Made by a program: the position numbers and the translations under genes
The notes under the pieces: model-generated
The model's database searches: none
Told to the model about the DNA's origin: nothing
What the model saw: only the letters and a program-made list of their open reading frames with translations
Source of the DNA: Pseudomonas sp. PSE14
Lineage (GTDB): Bacteria > Pseudomonadota > Gammaproteobacteria > Pseudomonadales > Pseudomonadaceae
Direction of reading: 5' to 3'
DNA: 64,000 nucleotides
NCBI RefSeq assembly: GCF_029203285.1
Contig: NZ_CP115669.1
Coordinates: 2,108,001 to 2,172,000 of the forward strand
Shown: in pieces, positions 52,106 to 61,406 of the stretch
Numbering within the stretch: the first letter of the stretch is position 1
Layout: each line of letters begins with the position of its first letter

Positions 52106-53662
52106 TCAGCGGTGTTCGGCCACGCGCGGTTGCAATGGCAGCAGACTTGGCAAACGCACCTCACCCCGCAATTCCACCGGCGACATCCGCCAGGAGCTGT
52201 TGAACAGGTACTGGTCGCTGAAGCCGCTCACCAGCAATCCGATCTCATCCCCGGGCGCCAGGCCTGCGCTGACGGCGTTCAGGCGTGTGTTGCCCTGATT
52301 CGCCAGCGGTTTCACCTGCTCATCCAGCCGACGCGTGCGGCCATCGGCGCTGCGGATCGCCAGGGCGGCGAAGAGTTGCGCGTCAGGGCGGTCGGCCAGC
52401 GGTTGGCCCAGGCGCACCTCGGCGGCGCCCAGCAGGGCGCTGGTTTCGTTCACGCGCTGCAAGGGGATGAATTTCGAAGGCTGCAGCAGGCCGCTAATCG
52501 CCGGGCGGATCGCCGTGGCCGGCAGCGCCACGGTGGGACCCGGCGGCGGCAGTTCGCTCAATGCCACTCCCTGGTCCAGGTCCAGGCTGATGCACAGGCC
52601 CGGTACGCTGTCGGCGGCGCCGGCTCGGTTGCGCAGTTTCTCTTCGTACCAGGCGACGATGCCCTGGTAGAGATTGATGGCGCGCGGGCCGCAATGGATC
52701 ACCGGTTCGTTGTTGAACGGCGGCAGTCCGCTCCAGGCCTGCAACGGAGGCGGCAGGATATGCCCGCCCTGCATGCCCAGCAGGCGCACGTCGGCCGGGC
52801 CCTGCTTGAGGCACTGGCGGATCTGCAAACCCTGGTCGAGGGGGAAGAGGGTATCGCGCAGGCCCTGAATCAGCAGCGCATCGGCGTGGGGGCGGCGCCC
52901 CTCGGCGCAGTAGCGCGCCAGGCTGTGGTCGTGCAGTTCGGCCTGTACCGGCTTGGCCATGCGCCCGCCGGCGGTGTGCAGGTAGTCGGCCTGGACGAAC
53001 TTGCCCAAGTCGTAGCCGGTGGCCAGGCCCAGGCTGACCAGTACGCCGCCCCAGCCGATCTTCAGTTGGCCGTCGGGCGCCAGGGCATCGGCCAGGTCGT
53101 ACCAGGTGGCGATGGGCACGATGGCATCGATGCGCGGGTCTTCCGCCGAGGCGAGTAGTTGCACTGCGCCGCCGTAGCTTTCGCCAAGCATGCCGACGCG
53201 CGGGTCGTTCGGGCCGTCCATCACCAGGCGCGGCAGGTGCGTGGCGGACCAGTCGATCACCGCGCTGGCGTCCTGCACCTCGAACTGCGGGTTCATCATT
53301 TCGATGCGCCCGTCGCTGCCGCCCCAGCCACGCTGGTCGTAGCTGACCACCCAGTAGCCGGCTTTCCACGCCTTGAGCGCGGCGCGCCCGGACATCATGG
53401 TCTTGCCGTAGAACCCATCCGGACCGGTCACCCGCCAGCCGCCCCAGCCGTGGGTGTGAACGATCAGCGGCGCGGTTTCGCCGGCCTTCAGCGCCGGCTG
53501 GAAGACCGTGGCGGAGAGTTTCGTGCCGTCGCGGGCGGTGATGACGGCCTCGAACCAGGTGGCCGGCAGGTCCTTGCCTGCGCTGGCGCTGAAGTCGGGA
53601 ACCTGGTCGCGGGCGGCGCAACCGGCCAGCAGCAGGGCACACAGGCAGAAGAAGGCGCGCAT
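52106..53662 (-). CDS. Lipoprotein alpha/beta-hydrolase (CocE/NonD, S15-type)
   Basis: A 518-residue predicted lipoprotein hydrolase. The signal peptide ends in the lipobox LLAGC (Cys15). The catalytic Ser lies in MLGESYGGAVQL, the acid near GLRDTLFP and the His near GGHIL. The C-terminal half resembles the beta-sandwich of X-Pro dipeptidyl-peptidase/CocE proteins. ATG at 53662 with AGGAG upstream. Could cleave peptides or esters; the substrate is not known. Confidence 0.85.
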   Translation of the reverse strand: MRAFFCLCALLLAGCAARDQVPDFSASAGKDLPATWFEAVITARDGTKLSATVFQPALKAGETAPLIVHTHGWGGWRVTGPDGFYGKTMMSGRAALKAWKAGYWVVSYDQRGWGGSDGRIEMMNPQFEVQDASAVIDWSATHLPRLVMDGPNDPRVGMLGESYGGAVQLLASAEDPRIDAIVPIATWYDLADALAPDGQLKIGWGGVLVSLGLATGYDLGKFVQADYLHTAGGRMAKPVQAELHDHSLARYCAEGRRPHADALLIQGLRDTLFPLDQGLQIRQCLKQGPADVRLLGMQGGHILPPPLQAWSGLPPFNNEPVIHCGPRAINLYQGIVAWYEEKLRNRAGAADSVPGLCISLDLDQGVALSELPPPGPTVALPATAIRPAISGLLQPSKFIPLQRVNETSALLGAAEVRLGQPLADRPDAQLFAALAIRSADGRTRRLDEQVKPLANQGNTRLNAVSAGLAPGDEIGLLVSGFSDQYLFNSSWRMSPVELRGEVRLPSLLPLQPRVAEHR

Positions 53663-53819
53663 CGACACTCCTGTCGAGATGGATCGGACGGATGCACCAG
53701 CATGCCCGGCGCCCGCACGGCCTACCCCCAACCAAGGTTCGGTGACCCGGACGGACGCGGGGTGACCGCGCGGTGCCCTTTGGGTGACAATGCGCCATTG
53801 GTTTTTCTGGAGTTACGCG

Positions 53820-54059
53820 ATGTCCCAGCCTGTCGATGCGATTCTCGACGCTACCGGCCTGAACTGCCCCGAGCCGGTCATGATGCTGCACAACAAGGTG
53901 CGCGACCTGCCGGCCGGCGGCCTGCTCAAGGTGATCGCCACCGATCCCTCCACCCGCCGCGACATCCCCAAGTTCTGCGTCTTCCTCGGCCATGAACTGG
54001 TGGAGCAGCAGGAAGAGGCGGGGACCTACCTGTACTGGATTCGCAAGAAGGCGGAGTGA
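53820..54059 (+). CDS. tusA: Sulfur-relay protein TusA
   Basis: A 79-residue sulfur carrier that passes persulfide sulfur to tRNA thiolation and related pathways. The catalytic Cys16 is in LNCPEPVM, and the fold matches the family. ATG at 53820 with GGAG upstream; an upstream frame start is not supported. Divergent from the lipoprotein gene. Repeats follow. Confidence 0.95.
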   Translation: MSQPVDAILDATGLNCPEPVMMLHNKVRDLPAGGLLKVIATDPSTRRDIPKFCVFLGHELVEQQEEAGTYLYWIRKKAE

Positions 54060-54114
54060 TCACCCCGCCGATGTCGGACGGCGCGTAGGAACGGGATACT
54101 CCTCTGCGATGCAA

Positions 54115-54231
54115 CCCCCTCACCCTAACCCTCTCCCGGAAGGAGAGGGGACCGGTCGGTGCAGGTGCAAACCATGGTGTCAGCCGGCACGATCTGCTCC
54201 CTCTCCCTGTGGGAGAGGGCTGGGGTGAGGG
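54115..54231. repeat. CCCTCACCCTAACCCTCTCCC-type element, copy 2
   Basis: Starts CCCCCTCACCCTAACCCTCT and ends GGGCTGGGGTGAGGG. The core GTGTCAGCCGGC is shared with copy 1 at 25935. It lies between tusA and the ABC transporter operon. Confidence 0.85.
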
Positions 54232-54268
54232 CAATCAGCCGCGCCGAAGTTCCAGACAGTCTGTCGGG

Positions 54269-55084
54269 TCAGTTTCCCGCCGGCCGCGCCGCGATGCGCT
54301 GGGCCACCATCCGCCCGATCAGCGCGACGAAGGTCAGGCCGATCAGCACCACCGAGATGGCCGCCACCGCCGGGTCGATGTTGTCGCGCAGGCCGGACCA
54401 GATCTGCCGGGGCAGGGTGTTCACCTCGGTGCTGGTGACGAACAGGGTCACCGCGATTTCTTCCCAGCTCAGCGCGAAGCACAGCAGCGCGGTACTCGCC
54501 ACGCCCAGCTTGAGGTTCGGCAGCACCACCATGAAGGTGGTCTGGCCCAGGCTCGCGCCGAGGTTGCGCGCGGCCAGTTCGATGCGCCGGTCCAGTTGGC
54601 TGAGCGCCACCAACATGGTCACCACGCCGTAGGGCACCACCATCACGATGTGGGCGATGGTCAGGCCGAACAGGGTGTCGTAGCCCAGGCCGGGGGCGAA
54701 CTGGCTGACCTTGGTCTCCATGAAGTACAGGACCATTGCCGAGATCATCGGCGGGATAGCCATGGGCAGCAGCACCAGGCCGATCAGCAGGGTCGCCAGG
54801 CGCGAACGCAGGTACCAGATGCCGAGGCTGAAGCTCACCGCCAGGGCGGTCGCGATGATGCAGGTGGCGGTGGCGACGATCAGGCTCTGGCTGATCGCCG
54901 AGAGCCATTCGGGACTGTCCAGCAGCGCCTGGTAGTGGCGCAGCGACCAGTTGCCGTTGGGCATGGACAGGAAGCGCTTGCTGGTGAAGGACACCGGGAT
55001 CACCGCCAGCAGCGGGAAGACCATGAAGATCATCGCCATGGTTGCCAGCAGGCGGCTCGGGGCCTTGGTTTCGTGCGAATTCAT
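54269..55084 (-). CDS. Polyamine-type ABC transporter permease (PotC-like)
   Basis: A 271-residue inner-membrane permease with six predicted helices and the ATPase-contact loop AARNLGASLGQTTFMVVLPN (EAA motif). Last gene of a four-gene transporter operon: ATPase, binding protein and the partner permease lie upstream on the same strand. The substrate is presumably putrescine or spermidine, from the flanking polyamine catabolic genes. Confidence 0.88.
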   Translation of the reverse strand: MNSHETKAPSRLLATMAMIFMVFPLLAVIPVSFTSKRFLSMPNGNWSLRHYQALLDSPEWLSAISQSLIVATATCIIATALAVSFSLGIWYLRSRLATLLIGLVLLPMAIPPMISAMVLYFMETKVSQFAPGLGYDTLFGLTIAHIVMVVPYGVVTMLVALSQLDRRIELAARNLGASLGQTTFMVVLPNLKLGVASTALLCFALSWEEIAVTLFVTSTEVNTLPRQIWSGLRDNIDPAVAAISVVLIGLTFVALIGRMVAQRIAARPAGN

Positions 55085-55096
55085 GACTGCGGCTCC

Positions 55097-55933
55097 TTAT
55101 CCCACCAGCTTGTCGACCCGGGTCATGCGCAACAGCGCCCAGATCATCCCGCTCACCAGCATCAGCAGCACCACCGAGAGCGCCGCGCCCAGGCCCCAGT
55201 TGCTGGTCTGGAACATCTGCAGGTAGACGTACTCGGCCACCATCACCGTCTGCCCGCCGCCAAGGATCGCCGGGGTGATGAAGAAGCCCAGGCAGAACAC
55301 GAAGACGATGATGAAGGCGCCGAGGATGCCGGGGATGGTCTGCGGCACGAAGATGCTCCAGAAGGTGCGCAACTGCCCGGCGCCCAGCCCGCGGGCGGCC
55401 AGCAGCACGCGCGGGTCGAGGCGGCGCATGGTGGACACCAGCGGGAACAGTGCGAAGGGCACCATGAAGTGGACCATGCCGATCACCACCCCCAGCTCGT
55501 TGCGTGTCAGCTGCAAGGGCTCGCTGATGATGCCCAGGTTCTGCAGCCAGCCGTTGAGCAGGCCGTTGCTGCGCAGGGCGATCAGCCAGCCGAAGGCACG
55601 CACCAGCACCGACAGCCAGAACGGGATGAACACGCAGATTTCCACCACCCGCTGCCAGAACGGCGGGCTGTAGACCCAGCAGTAGGCCATCAGGTAGGCG
55701 ATCACCAGCGATACCACGCTGACCGTCAGGCACAGGCGGAAGGTCCGCCAGAGCACGTCGTGGATCGCCGGGTCGGTCATGATCCGCTGGTACTGCTCGA
55801 TCCCAGGTTCCGGCAGGGTGAAGCTCCAGCCGAGCACGCCGAGGAAGGGCAGTACGTAGAACACGATCAGTACGACCGGCAGTGGCAGCAGCAGCGCGCC
55901 CAGCTTCAGCCGCGAGGGGGCGTTATCGGCCAT
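55097..55933 (-). CDS. Polyamine-type ABC transporter permease (PotB-like)
   Basis: A 278-residue permease with six predicted helices and the EAA-loop AARGLGAGQLRTFWSIFVPQ. It lies between the binding protein gene and the other permease (12-base gap). Similar size to PotB/PotH. Confidence 0.88.
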   Translation of the reverse strand: MADNAPSRLKLGALLLPLPVVLIVFYVLPFLGVLGWSFTLPEPGIEQYQRIMTDPAIHDVLWRTFRLCLTVSVVSLVIAYLMAYCWVYSPPFWQRVVEICVFIPFWLSVLVRAFGWLIALRSNGLLNGWLQNLGIISEPLQLTRNELGVVIGMVHFMVPFALFPLVSTMRRLDPRVLLAARGLGAGQLRTFWSIFVPQTIPGILGAFIIVFVFCLGFFITPAILGGGQTVMVAEYVYLQMFQTSNWGLGAALSVVLLMLVSGMIWALLRMTRVDKLVG

Positions 55934-55949
55934 GGTCCTGCACTCCGCG

Positions 55950-57065
55950 TTACTTGGAGATATGCGTCAGGTACTGCTCCAGGGTCGCCCCGTAGTGGTC
56001 GGTGTACCACTCGTGGCTGAGCATCACCTGCTTGGGCAGGTTCGCAGGATCGGTGCAGTTCAGGTGACGGCGGTCTTCGGGGATCAGCGTGGCGGCGGCA
56101 GGGTTGGCCGGGCCGTTGCCGAACATCTTGAACAGCTCGACCTGGGACTGCGGGTCCTGGGCGTAGGCGATGAACTTCATGGCTGCCTCGGTGCCTGCCG
56201 GGTTGCCCTTGAGCACGCCCCAGTTGCTGCAGCCCAGCAGGGCATTGTCGAAGGTCCACTTGATGCGGCCTTCGCTGTCCTCGGTGATCACCTGGGCACG
56301 GGTGTTCCAGATGGCGCCCATGGACACTTCGCCCTCGATCAGCAGTTGCTGGGTTTCCGCGCCCGAGCCCCAGAAGGACAGAACATGGGGCTTGAGCTCC
56401 TCGATCTTCTTCAGCGCGCGCGGCACGTCCAGCGGGTAGAGCTTGTCCGGGGTAACGCCGTCGGCCAGCAGCGCAGCCTCCAGCATGCCGTTCATCCACT
56501 TGTAGAGGGTGCGCTTGCCGGGGAAGGTCTTCACGTCCCAGAAGTCCGCCCAGGTCTTGGGCGCCTTGTCGCCGAAGCGCTCGCTGTCGTAGGCGATCAC
56601 GTAGCTGAGCATGTAGTCGGCGATGCCGTATTCGTAGGCGAAGCCCGGCAGCACCTTGTCCTTGGAGACGACGTTGTAGTCGATGGGCTGCACCAGGCCT
56701 TCCTTGCCGAGGATCTGCAGCACCGAGCTTTCCGCGTCGACCACGTCCCAGCTCACCCGGCCGCTGGACAGCTGGGTGCGGATGGCGCCTTCGGTAGGGC
56801 CGCTGCCGTCGATCTTGGTCGGGATGCCGGTGGCCTTGGAGAAGCCTTCGGTCCAGGCCTTGCCGAACGCCTTGATCGCGTCACCGCCCCAGTTCACCAC
56901 CACCAGCGGCTTGTCGCCGGCGGCGAAGCTGACGCCGCTGCGCAGGGCCAGTGGCAGGGCGGCCATCAGGCCCATGCCCTTGAGGAAGGTGCGGCGGTCG
57001 ATCTGCCCGCGGCGGGCTTTCTCGATGAGGACTTCGATGCAGTCTTGCTGGTGCGGATTGAACAT
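55950..57065 (-). CDS. Polyamine-type ABC transporter substrate-binding protein, probable Tat export
   Basis: A 371-residue periplasmic binding protein of the PotD/PotF type (VVVNWGGDAIKAFGKAW). The N-terminus has a twin-arginine motif, DRRTFLKGMG at about 23-32, then a hydrophobic segment, preceded by an unusually long n-region. PotD/PotF usually use Sec, so Tat export is notable but is read only from the motif. It follows the ATPase gene after 59 bases. Confidence 0.88.
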   Translation of the reverse strand: MFNPHQQDCIEVLIEKARRGQIDRRTFLKGMGLMAALPLALRSGVSFAAGDKPLVVVNWGGDAIKAFGKAWTEGFSKATGIPTKIDGSGPTEGAIRTQLSSGRVSWDVVDAESSVLQILGKEGLVQPIDYNVVSKDKVLPGFAYEYGIADYMLSYVIAYDSERFGDKAPKTWADFWDVKTFPGKRTLYKWMNGMLEAALLADGVTPDKLYPLDVPRALKKIEELKPHVLSFWGSGAETQQLLIEGEVSMGAIWNTRAQVITEDSEGRIKWTFDNALLGCSNWGVLKGNPAGTEAAMKFIAYAQDPQSQVELFKMFGNGPANPAAATLIPEDRRHLNCTDPANLPKQVMLSHEWYTDHYGATLEQYLTHISK

Positions 57066-57124
57066 GGATGCAGCTCCCGATCGGATAGGGATGGCGAAGA
57101 GGGGACGAACGCGTTCGGTGGTTC

Positions 57125-58210
<1,086 letters not shown>

Positions 58211-58282
58211 TGCACTTACCTCGATTTCTTGTTCTTGTTCGAAGCGACCACCGACGATCAGGGTAAAAATCGGCAGCCTTTT

Positions 58283-58318
58283 TTTAATGCAGTATTGTTA
58301 AATCTCTCTCCGCTTCAA
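58283..58318 (-). promoter_or_regulatory. Promoter and possible LysR box for the transporter operon
   Basis: On the minus strand: -35 TTGAAG (58318-58313), 16-base spacer, -10 AATACT (58296-58291). The imperfect palindrome TTTAATGCAGTATTGTTAAA (58283-58302) covers the -10 and could be a LysR-type site. The gap is AT-rich. Confidence 0.45.
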
Positions 58319-58347
58319 TCGCGTTTTTTCGCCCTTATTGTTCGAAA

Positions 58348-59271
58348 TCATTCACCAATCAGCGCGTTGCGACCGCCCTGGCGGAACTGTTCGGACATGC
58401 GCAGTTCGGCCTTCATCCAGGCCTTGAAGGCCCGTATGTCGGGGCGTTCGGACTTCGCCGGGTCGGTGACGAAGTAGTAACGGTTGGGCGGTTCGATGGC
58501 GACGTTGAACAGGCGCACCAACTGCCCCTTGGCCATGGCGTCGCCGCTGACCAGCGCATCCCCCATCGCCACGCCTTGCCCGGCGATGGCCGCCGACTGC
58601 ACCAGGTGCGCGTCGGAGAAGACGATGCCGTTGCGCACGTTGAGGTCCTTTACCCCGGCCGCCGCTGTCCAGAGCAGCCAGTCCGAGTGGTCGACCATGT
58701 GCAGGAAGGGCAGGCTGGCGAGGTCTTCCGGCGAGTCCAGGCCACCAATGGAATTGAGCAGCGACGGGCTGCATACCGGGAAGGTGTCGAGGGTGGCGAT
58801 CAGGTCGACGTGCAGGTCCGTCCAGTCGCCCACGCCGTAGGCGATGAACAGGTCGACGTCGCGGTTGCTGACGTCGTCGGGAATCCGTGGCGAGACCAGG
58901 TTCAGCTCCACCTGTGGGTGGGCGCGCTGGAATTTGCCGATCTGGTGGCATAGCCAGTAGGTGGCGAAGCCGGGCGTGCAGCTCACGCACAGGCGGCCGG
59001 AGACTTCCTCGGCATTGGCGAAGCGCCGCGCCTCGTTGAGGATCGCCAGGGCGCGCTGGGTTTCACGGGCGAAGCATTCGCCGTGGTAGGTCAGCGCGAT
59101 ACCGCGGCCGACCCGTTCGGTGAGGGCAATGCCCAGGCAGTCTTCCAGGCTGTGCAGCTGGTGGCTGACGGCGCTGCGGGTCAGGCTCAGCTCGCTGGCA
59201 GCGCCCGACAGGCTGCCCAGGCGGGCGACGGCGTCGAGCACGCGCAGGGCGGTCATCGAGGGGAAACGCAT
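58348..59271 (-). CDS. LysR-family transcriptional regulator (GcvA-like)
   Basis: A 307-residue LysR regulator. Residues 1-60 form the winged helix-turn-helix (MTALRVLDAVARLGSLSGAA, then TRSAVSHQLHSLEDCLG), and the rest forms the effector domain, of the GcvA type. It lies directly upstream of the polyamine transporter operon, which it probably controls; the polyamine signal is inference. Same strand, so autoregulation could share a promoter region. Confidence 0.9.
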   Translation of the reverse strand: MRFPSMTALRVLDAVARLGSLSGAASELSLTRSAVSHQLHSLEDCLGIALTERVGRGIALTYHGECFARETQRALAILNEARRFANAEEVSGRLCVSCTPGFATYWLCHQIGKFQRAHPQVELNLVSPRIPDDVSNRDVDLFIAYGVGDWTDLHVDLIATLDTFPVCSPSLLNSIGGLDSPEDLASLPFLHMVDHSDWLLWTAAAGVKDLNVRNGIVFSDAHLVQSAAIAGQGVAMGDALVSGDAMAKGQLVRLFNVAIEPPNRYYFVTDPAKSERPDIRAFKAWMKAELRMSEQFRQGGRNALIGE

Positions 59272-59414
59272 GGCTCACTCCAAACGGCGAAGTGAGGCCT
59301 TTATCCCTGAGTGGGGCGGTGGTGTCGAGTGGGGGCGGGTACGGGGGGAGAGGTGGCGCGCTGGCGCAATACTCAGGAGCCGGTCTGCTTTGATGAATTC
59401 CGCCGCGATGGATT

Positions 59415-59440
59415 TCGCGGACAAGGTCCGCTCCTACGAG
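59415..59440. repeat. Single REP unit, GGTCCGCTCCTAC type
   Basis: TCGCGGACAAGGTCCGCTCC followed by TACGAG, the same subtype as the REP doublet at 25851-25925. Confidence 0.8.
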
Positions 59441-59533
59441 AGCCCTTCCGCTCTGGCTTCAGCTCTTGAGGGCTTCCAGAGAAATTTCCGCGCGCGCCGG
59501 GGCGCCCCTTCAGGAGGCCGAGTGGAGTCGGAG

Positions 59534-59714
59534 TTTCAGGGGTTGAGCGGCATGGATGCCGCGAGAGCCGCGATGGGCCAGGGATGGCCCTTCGCGGCGG
59601 GCCCCTGAAACTTCGATGTAACGAGGGAACCCCGGCGAAGCCGGGGCCGGATGATGGGGCAGAGACTTTTGCCTACTTTGCGTCGTTTGGCAAAGTAGGT
59701 CGCCCGAGGGGGCG
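59534..59714. repeat. Multi-hairpin element (possible structured RNA or mobile repeat)
   Basis: A chain of perfect or near-perfect stems: outer TTTCAGGGG (59534) with CCCCTGAAA (59602), enclosing CGGCAT/ATGCCG (59548-59561) and a 13-bp stem with one mismatch (59568-59597); then CCCCGGC/GCCGGGG (59630-59646), CCTACTTTG/CAAAGTAGG (59672-59699) and CGCCC/GGGCG (59701-59714). From memory, similar hairpin strings with a TACTTTG arm recur in Pseudomonas genomes, so this may be a copy of a larger family. Function unknown. Confidence 0.6.
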
Positions 59715-59816
59715 AAACAAAATCTATCAGCACACGCCGAAGCGGCGCAGAAACACCCAACCCCGTAAGCGGCGGATAACGCCTCAGGCGTTGTTCGCCC
59801 AACGAAAAGCAAGAGC

Positions 59817-59873
59817 ATCGCGGACGGAGTCCGCTCCTACGTCAGCGGGTCACGCGGAGTCATTCTGTAGGAG
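59817..59873. repeat. REP-like pair upstream of the PauB-like gene's 3' end
   Basis: ATCGCGGACGGAGTCCGCTC with the following CTAC (59817-59840), and a lone CTGTAGGAGCGGGA near 59865. Not a clean doublet. Confidence 0.6.
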
Positions 59874-59886
59874 CGGGATCAGCCAA

Positions 59887-61200
59887 TCAGCGCAACTTCT
59901 CCATCATCTGGTAGTACCACATCCCCGCCGCCAGCATCGGGTTGCCGAACACGTCGCCCATGGGCACGCGGATGTGCTTGCACTGGGCGAAGGTGTCGAA
60001 CTTCTCCAGGTCGCCGGTCATCGCCGTGGCCATGATCTCGCCCATGATGTGGGTGGTGGCCACACCGTGGCCGGAGTAGCCCTGGCAGTACCAGACGTTC
60101 TCCGACAGCTTGCCCAACTGCGGGATGCGATTCATCACGATGCCCATGGCGCAGCTCCACTGGAACTCGATGTCCACGCCCTTGAGCGCCGGGAAGGTGC
60201 GCTCGATGCACGGGCGCAGTTCACCGGCGATGTCGCGGGAGTCGCGACCGGAGTAGTTGGCGCCGCCGCCGAACAGCAGGCGGCCGTCGCCGGTCATGCG
60301 GTAGTAGTCGAGCACGAAGCGGCAGTCGTAGACGGCCAGGTCCTGCGGGTTGATGCGCTTGGCCAGTTCGCCCAGCGGCTTGGTGGTGACGATGCCGCCC
60401 ATGGCAGGGAAGATCATGCCCTTGAGCTGCTTGCGTTCGAGCTTGTGGTAGACGTCGCCGGCCAGCATCACCTGTGCGGCGTTGATCCGCCCGCCCGAGG
60501 TGACCACCGCCGGACGTGGGCCGTGGATGATGTCCAGCACCTCGGAATGCTCGAAGATCAGCGCGCCCAGGCTGGCGGCGGCCTTGGCCTCGCCGATGCA
60601 CAGGTTGAGCGGGTGCAGGTGCATGTTGCGGGTGTTCTTGATGGCGCCGCAGTAGAGATCGGACTCCAGGTGCGCACGCACGCCGGCGCCGTCCAGCAGG
60701 CTGATCTCGTCGCCCATGCCACGGCGCTTGGCTTCTTCATAGGAAGCTTTCAGTTCGTCCATGTGCGAGGGCTTCATGGCCGCGTGCAGGTGGCCGAATT
60801 TCAGGTCGCACTGGATGCCGTATTTCTCCACGCGGCTCTTGATGATCTCGTGGCCGCGCCAGCGCAGGTGCCAGATGAAGTCGTCGACGTCGTCGCCCAG
60901 CCACTGGCGCATCTGCTTGCTCATGGCGGCATCGCCCGAGAGGCTGCCCGTGACCTGTCCGCCGTTGCGCCCGCTGGCGCCCCAGCCGACCTTGTTGGTC
61001 TCGACGATGGCCACCTTGTAGCCACGCTCGGCCAGCTCCACGGCGGTGGCGACGCCGGTGAAGCCGCCGCCGATGATGGCGATGTCGACGTTCACCTCGC
61101 CTTGCAACGTGGGGTAGTGGGTTTCCTCGTTGAGGCTGGCGGAGTAGTAGGACTTCGCGCGCTCGGGGGCGGGGGTGGCGGGGTTCAGTGCGGCGTTCAT
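59887..61200 (-). CDS. FAD-dependent gamma-glutamylpolyamine oxidase (PauB/PuuB-like)
   Basis: A 437-residue flavoenzyme of the DAO family, with the dinucleotide fold VDIAIIGGGFTGVATAVELA at about 38-57. PuuB and PauB oxidise gamma-glutamylputrescine and related conjugates to the aldehyde, releasing amine and peroxide. It lies downstream of the PauA-like ligase and beside the polyamine transporter, so the context strongly supports this. P. aeruginosa has several PauB paralogues, and substrate range cannot be read here. Confidence 0.88.
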   Translation of the reverse strand: MNAALNPATPAPERAKSYYSASLNEETHYPTLQGEVNVDIAIIGGGFTGVATAVELAERGYKVAIVETNKVGWGASGRNGGQVTGSLSGDAAMSKQMRQWLGDDVDDFIWHLRWRGHEIIKSRVEKYGIQCDLKFGHLHAAMKPSHMDELKASYEEAKRRGMGDEISLLDGAGVRAHLESDLYCGAIKNTRNMHLHPLNLCIGEAKAAASLGALIFEHSEVLDIIHGPRPAVVTSGGRINAAQVMLAGDVYHKLERKQLKGMIFPAMGGIVTTKPLGELAKRINPQDLAVYDCRFVLDYYRMTGDGRLLFGGGANYSGRDSRDIAGELRPCIERTFPALKGVDIEFQWSCAMGIVMNRIPQLGKLSENVWYCQGYSGHGVATTHIMGEIMATAMTGDLEKFDTFAQCKHIRVPMGDVFGNPMLAAGMWYYQMMEKLR

Positions 61201-61226
61201 TTTTCGTGTTTCCTTGTTGTTCCTTT

Positions 61227-61381
61227 CCCTCTCCCTAACCCTCTCCCTGAAGGGAGAGGGGACTGTTCGGAGCGAGAGGTTAAGTCGTCGTTTGCCGGCA
61301 GCTTTATCGCATCAAGTGATGCAGACGCTATCGCGGCACGGATACTCCCTCTCCCTTCAGGGAAAGGGCTGGGGAGAGGGG
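61227..61381. repeat. CCCTCTCCCTAACCCTCTCCC-type element, copy 3 (diverged)
   Basis: Starts CCCTCTCCCTAACCCTCTCC and ends GGGCTGGGGAGAGG. Related to the copies at 25935 and 54115 at the ends only; the interior is different and longer. Between the PauB-like and PauA-like genes. Confidence 0.75.
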
Positions 61382-61406
61382 CTATTCAAGTCTTCCAGCA
61401 CAGCCC

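Larger units (their letters stand above)
59272..59886. other. Gene-free structured region between LysR and the PauB-like gene
   Basis: About 600 bases without a convincing gene. It holds REP-like units at 59415-59440 and 59817-59873 and a dense run of perfect hairpins at 59534-59714, listed separately. ORFs of up to 102 codons on either strand follow the symmetrical repeats and are not credible. Confidence 0.7.

Noticed and set aside
54209..56020. 603-codon frame opposite the polyamine permease genes
   Set aside because: Low-complexity His/Gln/Asp-rich translation; the minus-strand genes are clear permeases.
59510..59818. 102-codon and 88-codon minus-strand ORFs
   Set aside because: They cover the multi-hairpin element; the translations reflect the inverted repeats and differ between frames.
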